Origin: CAZWRF01 sp964636095
Lineage (GTDB): Bacteria; Patescibacteriota; Minisyncoccia; JAHISW01; Tagabacteraceae
Direction of reading: 5' to 3'
Assembly (NCBI GenBank): GCA_964636095.1
Contig: CAZWRF010000002.1
Coordinates: 1 to 37,262 of the forward strand
DNA: 37,262 nt
Shown here: piece after piece, positions 6,487-13,200 of the stretch
How the letters are laid out: each line of letters starts with the position of its first letter
How positions within the stretch are numbered: position 1 is the first letter of the stretch
Made by a program: the position numbers and the translations under genes
The notes under the pieces: generated by a model
The model's database searches: none
Told to the model about the DNA's origin: nothing
What the model saw: only the letters and a program-made list of their open reading frames with translations

Positions 6487-7393
6487 TTGCGGAAGCGTAA
6501 GCGTAAAAGGAGTTGTTGTTGACGAGTATAACAATATTGTAAATTCGTATTACACGAGAAATTTTGGACTTGTGGATACCATAAAAGAGGTTATGGGAGG
6601 CCTCTCTTCGGAAAGGAAAATAAAAGGAGTAGGCATAACGGGAAGCGGAAGAAGATTTATTTCACTGCTTGTCGGAGGCGATATCGTGGAAAGCGAAATA
6701 ATAGCCCACTATGTCGCCGCAACGAATTTTTATCCCGAAGTTTCCACCATATTTGATATAGGCGGTGAAGACTGCAAACTGATGATGGTAAACGGCGGCA
6801 ACCTTGTCTCTTTTCAGATGAACCGCGATTGTGGAGGAGGTACGGGAGCTATGATAGAATCCATTGCCAAGCGAATGAACGTATCTTTGGATCAAATAGG
6901 CCCCACGGCCCTGAAAAGCAAAACAAAGGTTGTTGTTCCGAGCAAATGCGGTATTTTTGCCCAGTCGGCGGTTGTAAGCAAGCTGAACAAAGGGGTGCCC
7001 AAAGAGGATATACTTATGGGCGTTTGCAAGGGGCTTGTGGGAAATTATTTTGCCATGCTGGCCAAAGGACAGAGGTTGAAGGGTCCATATGTATTTCAGG
7101 GCGCTACGGCCAAAAACGAAGCATTGGTAAAATGCTTTGAAGAAGAAACGGGTGAAAAAATAATAGTGCCGGAGCACCCCGACCTTATGGGTGCCATAGG
7201 CATAGCCATGCTTGCGAGAGAAGATTTCAAAGGTGAAACCCGGTTCAAGGGCTTTGACAACGTGAACAACGATTTTACAACAGAAACTTACTATGGCACC
7301 GGTTGTTCTAATGAATGTGAGATAACGAAAATATTTAAAAATGGAAAGCTTGTAGGATATGTAGGCAACAGATGCGCGAATTGTCTGAAATAA
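6464..7393 (+). CDS. BadF/BadG/BcrA/HgdC-family ATPase (dehydratase activase)
   Basis: 309 residues with the ASKHA ATPase fold: the phosphate-1 motif LGIDCGSVSVKGVVVD, GVGITGSGR, the phosphate-2 motif FDIGGEDCKLM, and the adenosine region VFQGATAKNEALV. Cys123 (NRDCGGGTG) and Cys162 (PSKCGIFAQ) are 39 residues apart, the spacing of the two cysteines by which HgdC-type homodimers hold a bridging [4Fe-4S] cluster. A C-terminal tail adds four more cysteines (GTGCSNEC and NRCANCLK), which could hold an additional metal site. The family couples ATP hydrolysis to injection of a low-potential electron into a partner, here the overlapping upstream gene product. It is encoded about 700 bases upstream of the hydrogenase genes on the same strand. 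Confidence 0.93.
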   Translation: MDYWLGIDCGSVSVKGVVVDEYNNIVNSYYTRNFGLVDTIKEVMGGLSSERKIKGVGITGSGRRFISLLVGGDIVESEIIAHYVAATNFYPEVSTIFDIGGEDCKLMMVNGGNLVSFQMNRDCGGGTGAMIESIAKRMNVSLDQIGPTALKSKTKVVVPSKCGIFAQSAVVSKLNKGVPKEDILMGVCKGLVGNYFAMLAKGQRLKGPYVFQGATAKNEALVKCFEEETGEKIIVPEHPDLMGAIGIAMLAREDFKGETRFKGFDNVNNDFTTETYYGTGCSNECEITKIFKNGKLVGYVGNRCANCLK

Positions 7394-7408
7394 TATCTGA
7401 TAATGTGG

Positions 7409-7414
7409 TACAAT
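7409..7414 (+). promoter_or_regulatory. Putative -10 box of the DUF192 gene
   Basis: TACAAT lies seven bases before the chosen ATG, without a convincing -35 or Shine-Dalgarno. It resembles the leaderless arrangement of other genes in the window. Confidence 0.35.
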
Positions 7415-7421
7415 ATGGATA

Positions 7422-7892
7422 ATGAAAAGATTATTTTTAAGTTCGGCTGTTTTTTCGGTGATTCTTTTGGTTTTTTTGGCTATGTGGTTTTTATTGCGGA
7501 AAAACCAGCCGGAAAATCCGCTCTTGCCTCAGGTTTGCTTCAATACACGCTGTTTTTCCGTAGAGATTGCCTCTACTTCATTTGAACGCGAATTAGGCCT
7601 AATGTTCAGAAACGAACTGCCCATTGACAGAGGCATGCTTTTTACCTTCAAGGGCGAAGGCATTCATTCTTTCTGGATGAAAAATACCTATATTTCTCTT
7701 GATATGATATGGCTAAATAAAGACAAGGAGGTTGTTTATATTGAAAAAAACGCTCTCCCTTGCGAGGATGAATGCTCCGACATTATTCCGGACAAAGCCG
7801 CCCTTTATGTATTGGAGATAAACGGGGGAATGGCCGACCAAATAGGCCTTAAAGTGGGCGACAAAATGGATTTTTACGTAAATCAGGACTAG
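7422..7892 (+). CDS. DUF192 family protein, membrane-anchored
   Basis: 156 residues: one N-terminal membrane helix or uncleaved signal (residues about 4-24, FLSSAVFSVILLVFLAMWFL), then a DUF192 domain. Diagnostic blocks are RELGLMFRNELPIDRGMLF, SFWMKNTYISLDMIWL, and ALYVLEINGGMADQIGLKVGD. DUF192 proteins are small beta-rich proteins of unknown biochemical role, often exported or lipid-anchored; here the domain should face outside. There are four cysteines: two before the domain (VCFNTRCF) and two within it (PCEDEC), which could form disulphides if the domain is extracytoplasmic. The DUF167 gene follows after three bases. Confidence 0.9.
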   Translation: MKRLFLSSAVFSVILLVFLAMWFLLRKNQPENPLLPQVCFNTRCFSVEIASTSFERELGLMFRNELPIDRGMLFTFKGEGIHSFWMKNTYISLDMIWLNKDKEVVYIEKNALPCEDECSDIIPDKAALYVLEINGGMADQIGLKVGDKMDFYVNQD

Positions 7893-7895
7893 GGT

Positions 7896-8114
7896 ATGAA
7901 GTTTTTCGTGCGGGTAAAGGCCGGAGCAAAATCGGAAAAAATAGAGCAAATAGACGAATACCATTTTTTAATTTGGACAAAAGAGCCGGCTAAAGAGGAC
8001 AAGGCCAACAAAAGCGCGGCAAAAATGTTAGCCGATTTTCTGGGTATTCCTCCGTCTTCTCTTGCCTTGAGGCAGGGCCGGCATTTCCAAGAAAAAGTTT
8101 TTGAGTTAAAATAA
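7896..8114 (+). CDS. DUF167 (YggU-like) small protein
   Basis: 72 residues matching the DUF167/YggU fold: an opening beta strand FFVRVKAGAKSEKIE, the lysine-rich AKEDKANKSAAKMLADFLG corresponding to the family's eGkAN motif, and the closing LRQGRHFQEKVFEL strand. Function is not established. It sits tightly between the DUF192 gene (three-base gap) and hydB (seven-base gap), so it is probably co-transcribed with the hydrogenase genes. The family is widespread and not known to be hydrogenase-specific, so proximity alone does not assign a role. Confidence 0.88.
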   Translation: MKFFVRVKAGAKSEKIEQIDEYHFLIWTKEPAKEDKANKSAAKMLADFLGIPPSSLALRQGRHFQEKVFELK

Positions 8115-8121
8115 AAATATT

Positions 8122-9123
8122 GTGAAAGTTATTGAGAAAAAAAATCTGGAAAATTTGACCAAGGAATTGGCCAAAAAATTTTCCGTTGTAGCCCCCGTTA
8201 GAAGAGAAGACGGGGAATATGTTTTTTCAAAACTTGGCGAAGACTCTTCGCCCGATTTCAACTACCGCCCTACTGTTCTCTCGATAAAGCAGTTTTTCTT
8301 TCCTGCCAAGGAAGAGACCTTTGCTTTCGATACAAAAAAGAAAAAAGTTTTGCCTCAGGCAAGGCCTGAAAAAATTGTTTTATTTGGCCTCAATCTTCGC
8401 GATACGGAGGCCCTCGTTCAGCTTGACGAGATAATGAAAAAACCGAAGCCGGATTATTTTTATTTTCAGAAAAGAAATCTGGCCACGGTTGTTTCCATAA
8501 TAAACGTCACCGATTCCCTGCCCCATGTAGGCGTTGATCTTATTCTTGAAAAAGTAAACGACAAGGAATATAAGGCTACGCCGCTGACAAAAGAAGGGAG
8601 AAAAATTTTGGAAAGCAGGTATTTTAAAAATACAAAAAAAATAAAAATAAAAGTAAATCCGAAATCCAAAAAAATGGCCAAGCTTAGAGAGCTTCTTCTC
8701 GACCCGGAGCTTCTTAAAGACGCCGTTGAATGGTCATGGGAAGGTATACCTGAAATTTGGGACGATCTGGCGAAACAATGCCTCGGTTGCGGTATATGCA
8801 CTTATGTCTGTCCGTTATGTCATTGTTTTTCCGTTGAAGACAGGTGCGCGCTTAGCGGAGAAAAATGCACAAAAACAAGAGAGTGGGATGCGTGCACTCT
8901 TCCCGGTTTTGCTCAAATTACCGGCGGACACAATTTTCACCGCACCATTAAAGAAAGATACTACAACTGGTTTTTCCACAAGTTTGTCCGGGCCTACAAA
9001 GAATTCGGTAAATCGCAGTGTGTGGCTTGCGGAAGGTGCGCTATGTATTGCCCTGCCAGAATAGATATCGAAAAGGTTTTGGTTGACATTGTAAAAAAGT
9101 ACCAGTCAAAAGTAAAATTTTAA
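8122..9123 (+). CDS. hydB: Group 3b [NiFe]-hydrogenase beta subunit, 2x[4Fe-4S] electron-transfer
   Basis: 333 residues, matching the HydB/HyhB (sulfhydrogenase beta) subunit. The N-terminal 200 residues are a family-specific domain with mixed charge. Two ferredoxin-type motifs follow: CLGCGICTYVCPLCHC from about residue 220 and CVACGRCAMYCP from about residue 300. The subunit relays electrons between the hydrogenase small subunit and the flavoprotein HydG. The GTG start at 8122 is used because it begins the N-terminal VIEKKNLENL region and leaves a seven-base gap to the previous gene; no clear Shine-Dalgarno is visible. The order hydB-hydG-hydD-hydA matches that known from Pyrococcus and from other type 3b clusters. 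The subunit is soluble and cytoplasmic. Confidence 0.94.
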   Translation: MKVIEKKNLENLTKELAKKFSVVAPVRREDGEYVFSKLGEDSSPDFNYRPTVLSIKQFFFPAKEETFAFDTKKKKVLPQARPEKIVLFGLNLRDTEALVQLDEIMKKPKPDYFYFQKRNLATVVSIINVTDSLPHVGVDLILEKVNDKEYKATPLTKEGRKILESRYFKNTKKIKIKVNPKSKKMAKLRELLLDPELLKDAVEWSWEGIPEIWDDLAKQCLGCGICTYVCPLCHCFSVEDRCALSGEKCTKTREWDACTLPGFAQITGGHNFHRTIKERYYNWFFHKFVRAYKEFGKSQCVACGRCAMYCPARIDIEKVLVDIVKKYQSKVKF

Positions 9124-9126
9124 AAA

Positions 9127-9957
9127 ATGAACAATATATATCTTCCCGAACAAGTAAAAGTGGCCGATATAAAACAGCTTTCGCGTGATGTGAAGCTTTT
9201 TCGCCTTAAGAAAAAGATAGGAAAGTTCAAAGCCGGCAGAAATAAGCTTGTTTTTACACCGGCCCAGTTTTTGCTTGTAGGTGTGTGGGGATACGGAGAA
9301 TCTCCGTTTGGCTGCGCTTCTTCGCCTTATGAAAAATCTTTTATTGACGTAGTAGTAAGAAATACCGGAGGCAAGGTCACTTCCGCTCTGCACAACAATG
9401 TTAAGAAAGGCGATGAAATTTCAATAAGAGGCCCTTTCGGCAATGGTTTTCCTCTTGAATTTTTTGAAGGCAAGGACATTGTTATGGCTACCGGGGGGTG
9501 CGGCATACCGCCCATAGCTGCTTTTATAGAATATGTAATAAAAAACAGGGAGAAGTTCGGCGAAGTCTACCTGCTTTACGGCGCGCGTACGCCCGCGGAT
9601 ATTTTAATGAAAGAAGACCTTAAAAGATGGGAAAAAAACATAAAAATAATTCTTACCATCGACAAGCCTCATCCGGAATGGAATGGGTGCGTAGGTTTTG
9701 TCACCGACATGGTGGATCAGATAAAAATAGACTCAAGAAGGGCCGTGGCTACCATGTGCGGACCCGGGCCGATGACGAACGCCCTGGAAAAAGTTTTGCG
9801 TCCGCTGGGTATTTCGGACAGAAGGATATTTGTTTCGGCAGAAAGAAAAATGCAGTGCGGAGTGGGAAGGTGCCAGCACTGTACCACGGGCGACAAATAC
9901 GTTTGCATGGACGGCCCTGTGTTTAATTTTGACGAAATAGATAAAAATTGGGATTAA
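9127..9957 (+). CDS. hydG: Group 3b hydrogenase gamma subunit, FAD/NAD(P)-binding with [2Fe-2S]
   Basis: 276 residues of the ferredoxin-NADP reductase/dihydroorotate-dehydrogenase-B electron-transfer type. Residues 1-105 form the FAD-binding barrel (SIRGPFGNGFPLEFFEG). A Rossmann NAD(P) domain follows with MATGGCGIPPIAAFI and VATMCGPGPMTNALEKVL. At the C terminus Cys244, Cys249, Cys252 and Cys260 (QCGVGRCQHCTTGDKYVC) hold a [2Fe-2S] cluster. In sulfhydrogenases this subunit is where NAD(P)H is oxidised or formed. It starts three bases after hydB and ends one base before hydD, so the three genes form a tight operon. Confidence 0.95.
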   Translation: MNNIYLPEQVKVADIKQLSRDVKLFRLKKKIGKFKAGRNKLVFTPAQFLLVGVWGYGESPFGCASSPYEKSFIDVVVRNTGGKVTSALHNNVKKGDEISIRGPFGNGFPLEFFEGKDIVMATGGCGIPPIAAFIEYVIKNREKFGEVYLLYGARTPADILMKEDLKRWEKNIKIILTIDKPHPEWNGCVGFVTDMVDQIKIDSRRAVATMCGPGPMTNALEKVLRPLGISDRRIFVSAERKMQCGVGRCQHCTTGDKYVCMDGPVFNFDEIDKNWD

Positions 9958-9958
9958 C

Positions 9959-10729
9959 ATGACAAAAAAAGAACTGCCAAAAGTAGCAATTTATGATTTT
10001 ACAGACTGTGAGGGGTGCGAAGTGAAGCTTGTTTCCCTTCGTGACAAGCTTCTTCCTCTTTTGAATCTTGTTGATATTGCCGACTGGCGCCTTGGGCAAG
10101 AAAGAAAAGACAAGGGGCCTTTTCTTGTTTCAATTATTGAAGGGACGCCCATTACTCAGCACGAGATAGACACGCTGAAACATCTTAGGGAAAATTCTAC
10201 TTACATTGTAGCTTTAGGCGCTTGCGCCTCTTTGGCCGGTATTCCCGGAATTATGAATAAAAAAGACAGAGAAAAGTGGCGAAAGAAAATTTATGGAAAA
10301 AACTACAAGGGAAAGGATATTGACGCTCTTCCCCTTCAGGCCTATGTAAAAGTGGATTTTTTCATTCACGGCTGTCCGGTGGATGAAGGCCAGCTTGAAA
10401 GAGTTTTGGAAGAGCTTCTTTCCGGAAAAACTCCTTCCTACAGGGGATATTCCGTTTGCTTTGAATGCAAGTTGGCGGGAAACAAATGCCGAATTGTAAA
10501 CGGTAAGCCGTGCCTGGGGCCCATAACTCAGGGCGGGTGCGGAGCTATCTGTGTTTCCGGCGGTTCACCCTGTTACGGCTGTTTTGGCCTGAGGGAAGAT
10601 GCCAATGTTGAAGGGCTTGTTAAAAGGCTGAAGAAAATCACCAATAAAAAGGAAATTGAAAGATACTTCACCATGTTCCACAATCAAATGCCCGAGTGGA
10701 AAGATAGGGTTAAAAAACTTCTCAAATAG
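9959..10729 (+). CDS. hydD: Group 3b [NiFe]-hydrogenase small (delta) subunit
   Basis: 256 residues. The proximal cluster is signalled by FTDCEGCEVKLVSL (Cys17, Cys20), GACASLAGIPG and IHGCPVDEGQLE. The C-terminal half carries the further cluster ligands CFECKLAGNKC, GGCGAICVSGGSPCYGC, typical of the HydD/HyhS subunits of NAD(P)-linked hydrogenases. It conducts electrons from the NiFe site in HydA to HydB. There is no twin-arginine signal, in line with a cytoplasmic enzyme. hydA would normally follow at once, but here 392 bases separate them and contain a minus-strand transcription unit. Confidence 0.95.
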   Translation: MTKKELPKVAIYDFTDCEGCEVKLVSLRDKLLPLLNLVDIADWRLGQERKDKGPFLVSIIEGTPITQHEIDTLKHLRENSTYIVALGACASLAGIPGIMNKKDREKWRKKIYGKNYKGKDIDALPLQAYVKVDFFIHGCPVDEGQLERVLEELLSGKTPSYRGYSVCFECKLAGNKCRIVNGKPCLGPITQGGCGAICVSGGSPCYGCFGLREDANVEGLVKRLKKITNKKEIERYFTMFHNQMPEWKDRVKKLLK

Positions 10730-10749
10730 TTCAACAAACTTACTGTAAA

Positions 10750-10786
10750 TAAAAAATGCCGGCCTGGTCCACGACCAAACCGGCAT
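10750..10786 (-). terminator. Intrinsic terminator of the minus-strand RNA
   Basis: Read on the minus strand, ATGCCGG pairs with CCGGCAT, with an inner GGTC/GACC stem, followed directly by TTTTTTATTT. The T-run is on the minus side only, so this terminator belongs to the RNA gene and not to hydD. Confidence 0.85.
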
Positions 10787-11031
10787 GTTGAAGGGCTCTG
10801 CTTCCCCTCTCTTCTTGGCTCCAGTGTGTGGCTTTTTATTTTTGTGGGTGCCTTCCCTTTGTGAGGTACACAAGACCGGACAAGTTGATTTAACAATCAA
10901 CGGATACACCTTCCCACGCTTTCGGGCTCGCCAGCTTTTGATTCGAATGTGTTTTAAAGTAGCGTCATAGCATGGCTTTTCTCTGGCTCCTTTGGTTTTT
11001 TGTTTTTGTCAAAAGGCCGTTTTTGACCTTA
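10750..11031 (-). ncRNA. Candidate structured RNA of about 280 nt, family unknown
   Basis: This minus-strand unit is bounded by a strong promoter (separate entry) and a strong terminator. It fills the only gene-free gap of more than 300 bases in the window and has no long reading frame. In transcript order I can pair the following stems. GTCAAAA/TTTTGAC lies near the 5' end. ACGCT (near 10957) pairs with AGCGT (near 10918). GTGGG (near 10914) pairs with CCCAC (near 10847). Inside that lies a 7-bp AGGTGTA/TGTACCT stem with two G-U pairs, and TTGATT/AATCAA caps it. A GAGCC element recurs four times. It does not show the conserved ends of tmRNA, the CRI/CRV motifs of RNase P RNA, or the SRP tetraloop region. 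It could be a divergent known RNA or a new one. Confidence 0.6.
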
Positions 11032-11037
11032 GTTTGC

Positions 11038-11066
11038 ATTCTATATCAAAAAATGTTTCTTGTCAA
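11038..11066 (-). promoter_or_regulatory. Sigma-70-type promoter of the minus-strand RNA
   Basis: Consensus -35 TTGACA (11061-11066), a 17-base spacer and -10 TAGAAT (11038-11043) on the minus strand. The expected start is near 11031. This is among the best promoters in the window. Confidence 0.8.
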
Positions 11067-11100
11067 TAGATAGTAATTTTTAAATTTTTTGGAATTTTGG

Positions 11101-11106
11101 TAGAAT
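11101..11106 (+). promoter_or_regulatory. Possible separate -10 box for hydA
   Basis: TAGAAT lies 15 bases before the hydA ATG, with no good -35 at 17 bases. hydA lacks a Shine-Dalgarno. An own promoter would make sense because the RNA unit interrupts the operon. Confidence 0.35.
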
Positions 11107-11121
11107 AGAGATACATAAAAA

Positions 11122-12327
11122 ATGGCAAATATTACCGACAAATACATTACAAAGATTGAAGGGCATGGGAGCCTGGATGTTGATTGGGGAAAAAATAAAG
11201 TAAAGCTCAATATTCACGAAGGAGAACGCCTTTTTGAAGGGCTTCTCGTGGGCAGAAGCATAGGAGAAGCCTACTGGATTACTCCGAGGATTTGCGGGGT
11301 GTGCCCTATTGCCCACAACCTGGCTTCCGTCCGGGCTTGCGAGGACGGTTACGAGGTAAAAGTAAGTCCGAAAACTGAGCTTTTGCGCCAGCTTATGGAT
11401 TGCGGGCAAATGATACAAAGCCACGTTTTGCACATGGCATTTCTTGCGCTTCCCGACTATTTGGGAATTGACCGAGCTACCGAACTGGCAAAAAAGAATC
11501 CGAAAGTTTTTAAAGTAGTTTTGGATCTCAAAGAAGTTTCCGATGATATTGCTTATGTTGTGGCCGGGAGGAACGTTCACCCTACTACTATCACAATCGG
11601 AGGTTTTCACAAAATTCCCGAAAGAAAAGAGCTTGAAAACTTGCTTAAAAAAATAAAGAATACAAAAAAGGCGGCGAAGATCTTTATGAAGCTTTGCATT
11701 GGTGTAAAATACCCCGCCCTTAAGGCCGATTTTGAGCTTGTAGCTCAGAACGGGAAAAATATTTTATCGAGCAAAGACAAAAAAGTTTCCATAAAAGATT
11801 ACAAAAAAACCATTACGGAAGAAATTAAGACCTACTCAACGGCCAAGTTCGGCACCTACAAGCACCGCGAGATGATGGTGGGCGCTCTTGCCAGAATGTA
11901 TTTTGAGCTCAAAGACAAAAAAATGCGCTCTCTTCTGGATTTTGAAAATCCCTTCTACAACAACATGGCCCAGGGAATAGAAATATATCTTTACCACAAG
12001 AAGGCGGAGGAAATTCTTGAAAAGTTTTTGGGCGGCAATTTGAGCTTTCCCGTTGCCGAACCGAAGAAAAAGAAAGGGCCATACGAAGGAATAGGGGCAC
12101 ACGAAGCTCCCAGGGGAGGGCTTTACCACGAGTATCATTTCAACAGCAAGGGAGATATTACCTACGCTAATATTATTACCCCTACCGTTCAAAACCTCAC
12201 CTCAATAGAAAACTGCGCCAACAGGCTGATGAAGCAGTACGGGGACAAATCCCAAAAAGAAAAAGAGCACCTCATGGAGATGCTCGTCCGGGCCTACGAT
12301 CCGTGCATTACTTGTTCGGTTCACTAA
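11122..12327 (+). CDS. hydA: Group 3b [NiFe]-hydrogenase large (alpha) subunit, no C-terminal extension
   Basis: 401 residues carrying the NiFe active site, which interconverts H2 with protons and electrons. The first ligand motif is RICGVCPIAH (Cys58, Cys61, His65). The second is DPCITCSVH (Cys395, Cys398, His401). The stop codon follows His401 directly. Related enzymes such as the Pyrococcus furiosus soluble hydrogenase carry a few more residues that a maturation protease removes after nickel insertion. Here the gene encodes the already mature end, so no protease step should be needed. The N-terminal EGHGSLDV block and AHEAPRGGLYHEY are intact. It is separated from hydD by the minus-strand RNA unit and is convergent with the hypC operon. 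Confidence 0.95.
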   Translation: MANITDKYITKIEGHGSLDVDWGKNKVKLNIHEGERLFEGLLVGRSIGEAYWITPRICGVCPIAHNLASVRACEDGYEVKVSPKTELLRQLMDCGQMIQSHVLHMAFLALPDYLGIDRATELAKKNPKVFKVVLDLKEVSDDIAYVVAGRNVHPTTITIGGFHKIPERKELENLLKKIKNTKKAAKIFMKLCIGVKYPALKADFELVAQNGKNILSSKDKKVSIKDYKKTITEEIKTYSTAKFGTYKHREMMVGALARMYFELKDKKMRSLLDFENPFYNNMAQGIEIYLYHKKAEEILEKFLGGNLSFPVAEPKKKKGPYEGIGAHEAPRGGLYHEYHFNSKGDITYANIITPTVQNLTSIENCANRLMKQYGDKSQKEKEHLMEMLVRAYDPCITCSVH

Positions 12328-12335
12328 TTTTTTCC

Positions 12336-12457
12336 AACAAAATCATCTTTTTGTCTCCGGGCAAGGGGAAGTCCTTACATCCCCTCTATTTTAAATGGGC
12401 TCGCTAAGCTCGCCCAAAATAGTCTCCCTTTGGAGTCGTCAAAAAGTCGATTTTGTT
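12336..12457. repeat. Nested inverted repeat filling the hydA/DUF6390-like intergenic space
   Basis: Outer arms 12336-12353 and 12440-12457 pair as AACAAAATC-NN-CTTTTTG. Inside lie two more stems: GGGGA/TCCCC (12365-12384) and CTATTTT...GGGC with GCCC...AAAATAG (12386-12422). The element spans almost exactly the gap between the hydA stop and the stop of the convergent gene. It may act as a two-way terminator, or it may be a small palindromic element like those in tsaD and after yraN. Confidence 0.7.
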
Positions 12458-13200
12458 TACAAAGTTACGTTAGTCAAATCCAGATGGAACTTGGTCCAAA
12501 AGGCCAGGTTGTTTTTTTGTCTTTCGGTTATTTTGTCGCAAACATAATCCCAGTGGAGGGACACATTGTCTCCCATTTTTATTGAAGGGTCAAGCAGAAA
12601 ATACCCTCTAGTTTCTTTTTTTCCGAATTGCAGTTTTTTGTTTTTGAATTCAATTGGCGTATACTCTACCAAAGCTATACCCGAGCCAGGATTTTTCTGC
12701 CCACTAATAAAATCGGTGGTTAACACCCGGCCTCCCTTTATACTGCAGTTGTTTATTGTTTCAATGAGCTTGTCTTTTGCTCCCGATCTTAAAAATCCGG
12801 TCCGCCTGTAAATATCCAGGGCGTGAAATGCGTGAAAAGGCTTTGCTTTCGGCACCGAACCCGATATAAGCCAAGACCAATCTTTTTTTTTCATTCTGTC
12901 TTTGAATCTGTTTTCCAGATGACTGTAAAAATCTTTCATCTCAACTTTTTCAAGAAGCTCGTTTCCGAGCCAGTAAGCTTCAACCACTCTGTAGTCAAAA
13001 ATATCTTTTATCCCGCTGCTAAAGGCTATAAGCCGAAGGTAAGGAACCGCTCCTTCAAATTGAAGAAGCAGATTTTTCAGCTCAACGGATTTTTCCTTTT
13101 CGCTTAACGCACCAAACAATGCGGCATTATCTTCAGGCCCGCAATATTTGAGCAAATTTGGCGGAAAGGCGTATTTTGCGCAGGTTAAGAGCCCGTCCAT
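12457..13200 (-). CDS. Hydrogenase-neighbourhood protein of unknown function (DUF6390-like)
   Basis: 247 residues, soluble, without membrane segments. The N-terminal MDGLLTCAKYAFPPNLLKYC and the following Gly-Pro-Glu resemble a family I recall as DUF6390, whose members occur beside [NiFe]-hydrogenase genes; I cannot check this here. Notable conserved-looking blocks are AYWLGNELLEKV, the HAFHALDIYRRTGFL segment with two histidines, INNCSIKGGRVL, and the C-terminal SLHWDYVCDKI. The scattered Cys and His residues would suit metal or cofactor handling, but that is speculation. It is the last gene of the hypC operon, overlapping the transporter gene by 16 bases. The context suggests a role in hydrogenase maturation or regulation. 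Confidence 0.85.
   Translation of the reverse strand: MDGLLTCAKYAFPPNLLKYCGPEDNAALFGALSEKEKSVELKNLLLQFEGAVPYLRLIAFSSGIKDIFDYRVVEAYWLGNELLEKVEMKDFYSHLENRFKDRMKKKDWSWLISGSVPKAKPFHAFHALDIYRRTGFLRSGAKDKLIETINNCSIKGGRVLTTDFISGQKNPGSGIALVEYTPIEFKNKKLQFGKKETRGYFLLDPSIKMGDNVSLHWDYVCDKITERQKNNLAFWTKFHLDLTNVTL

Noticed and set aside
6662..7177. 171-codon minus-strand frame inside the activase gene
   Set aside because: The plus-strand activase is unmistakable over the same bases; the antisense frame is a compositional shadow.
10750..11031. tmRNA, RNase P RNA or SRP RNA for the minus-strand RNA unit
   Set aside because: No tRNA-like ends with CCA and no tag reading frame ending in Ala-Ala-stop; no P4 core strands; no GGAA-type SRP loop in context. 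A divergent member cannot be fully excluded.
11080..11610. 176-codon minus-strand frame across the start of hydA
   Set aside because: It overlaps a certain gene, and its composition resembles an antisense translation of hydA.
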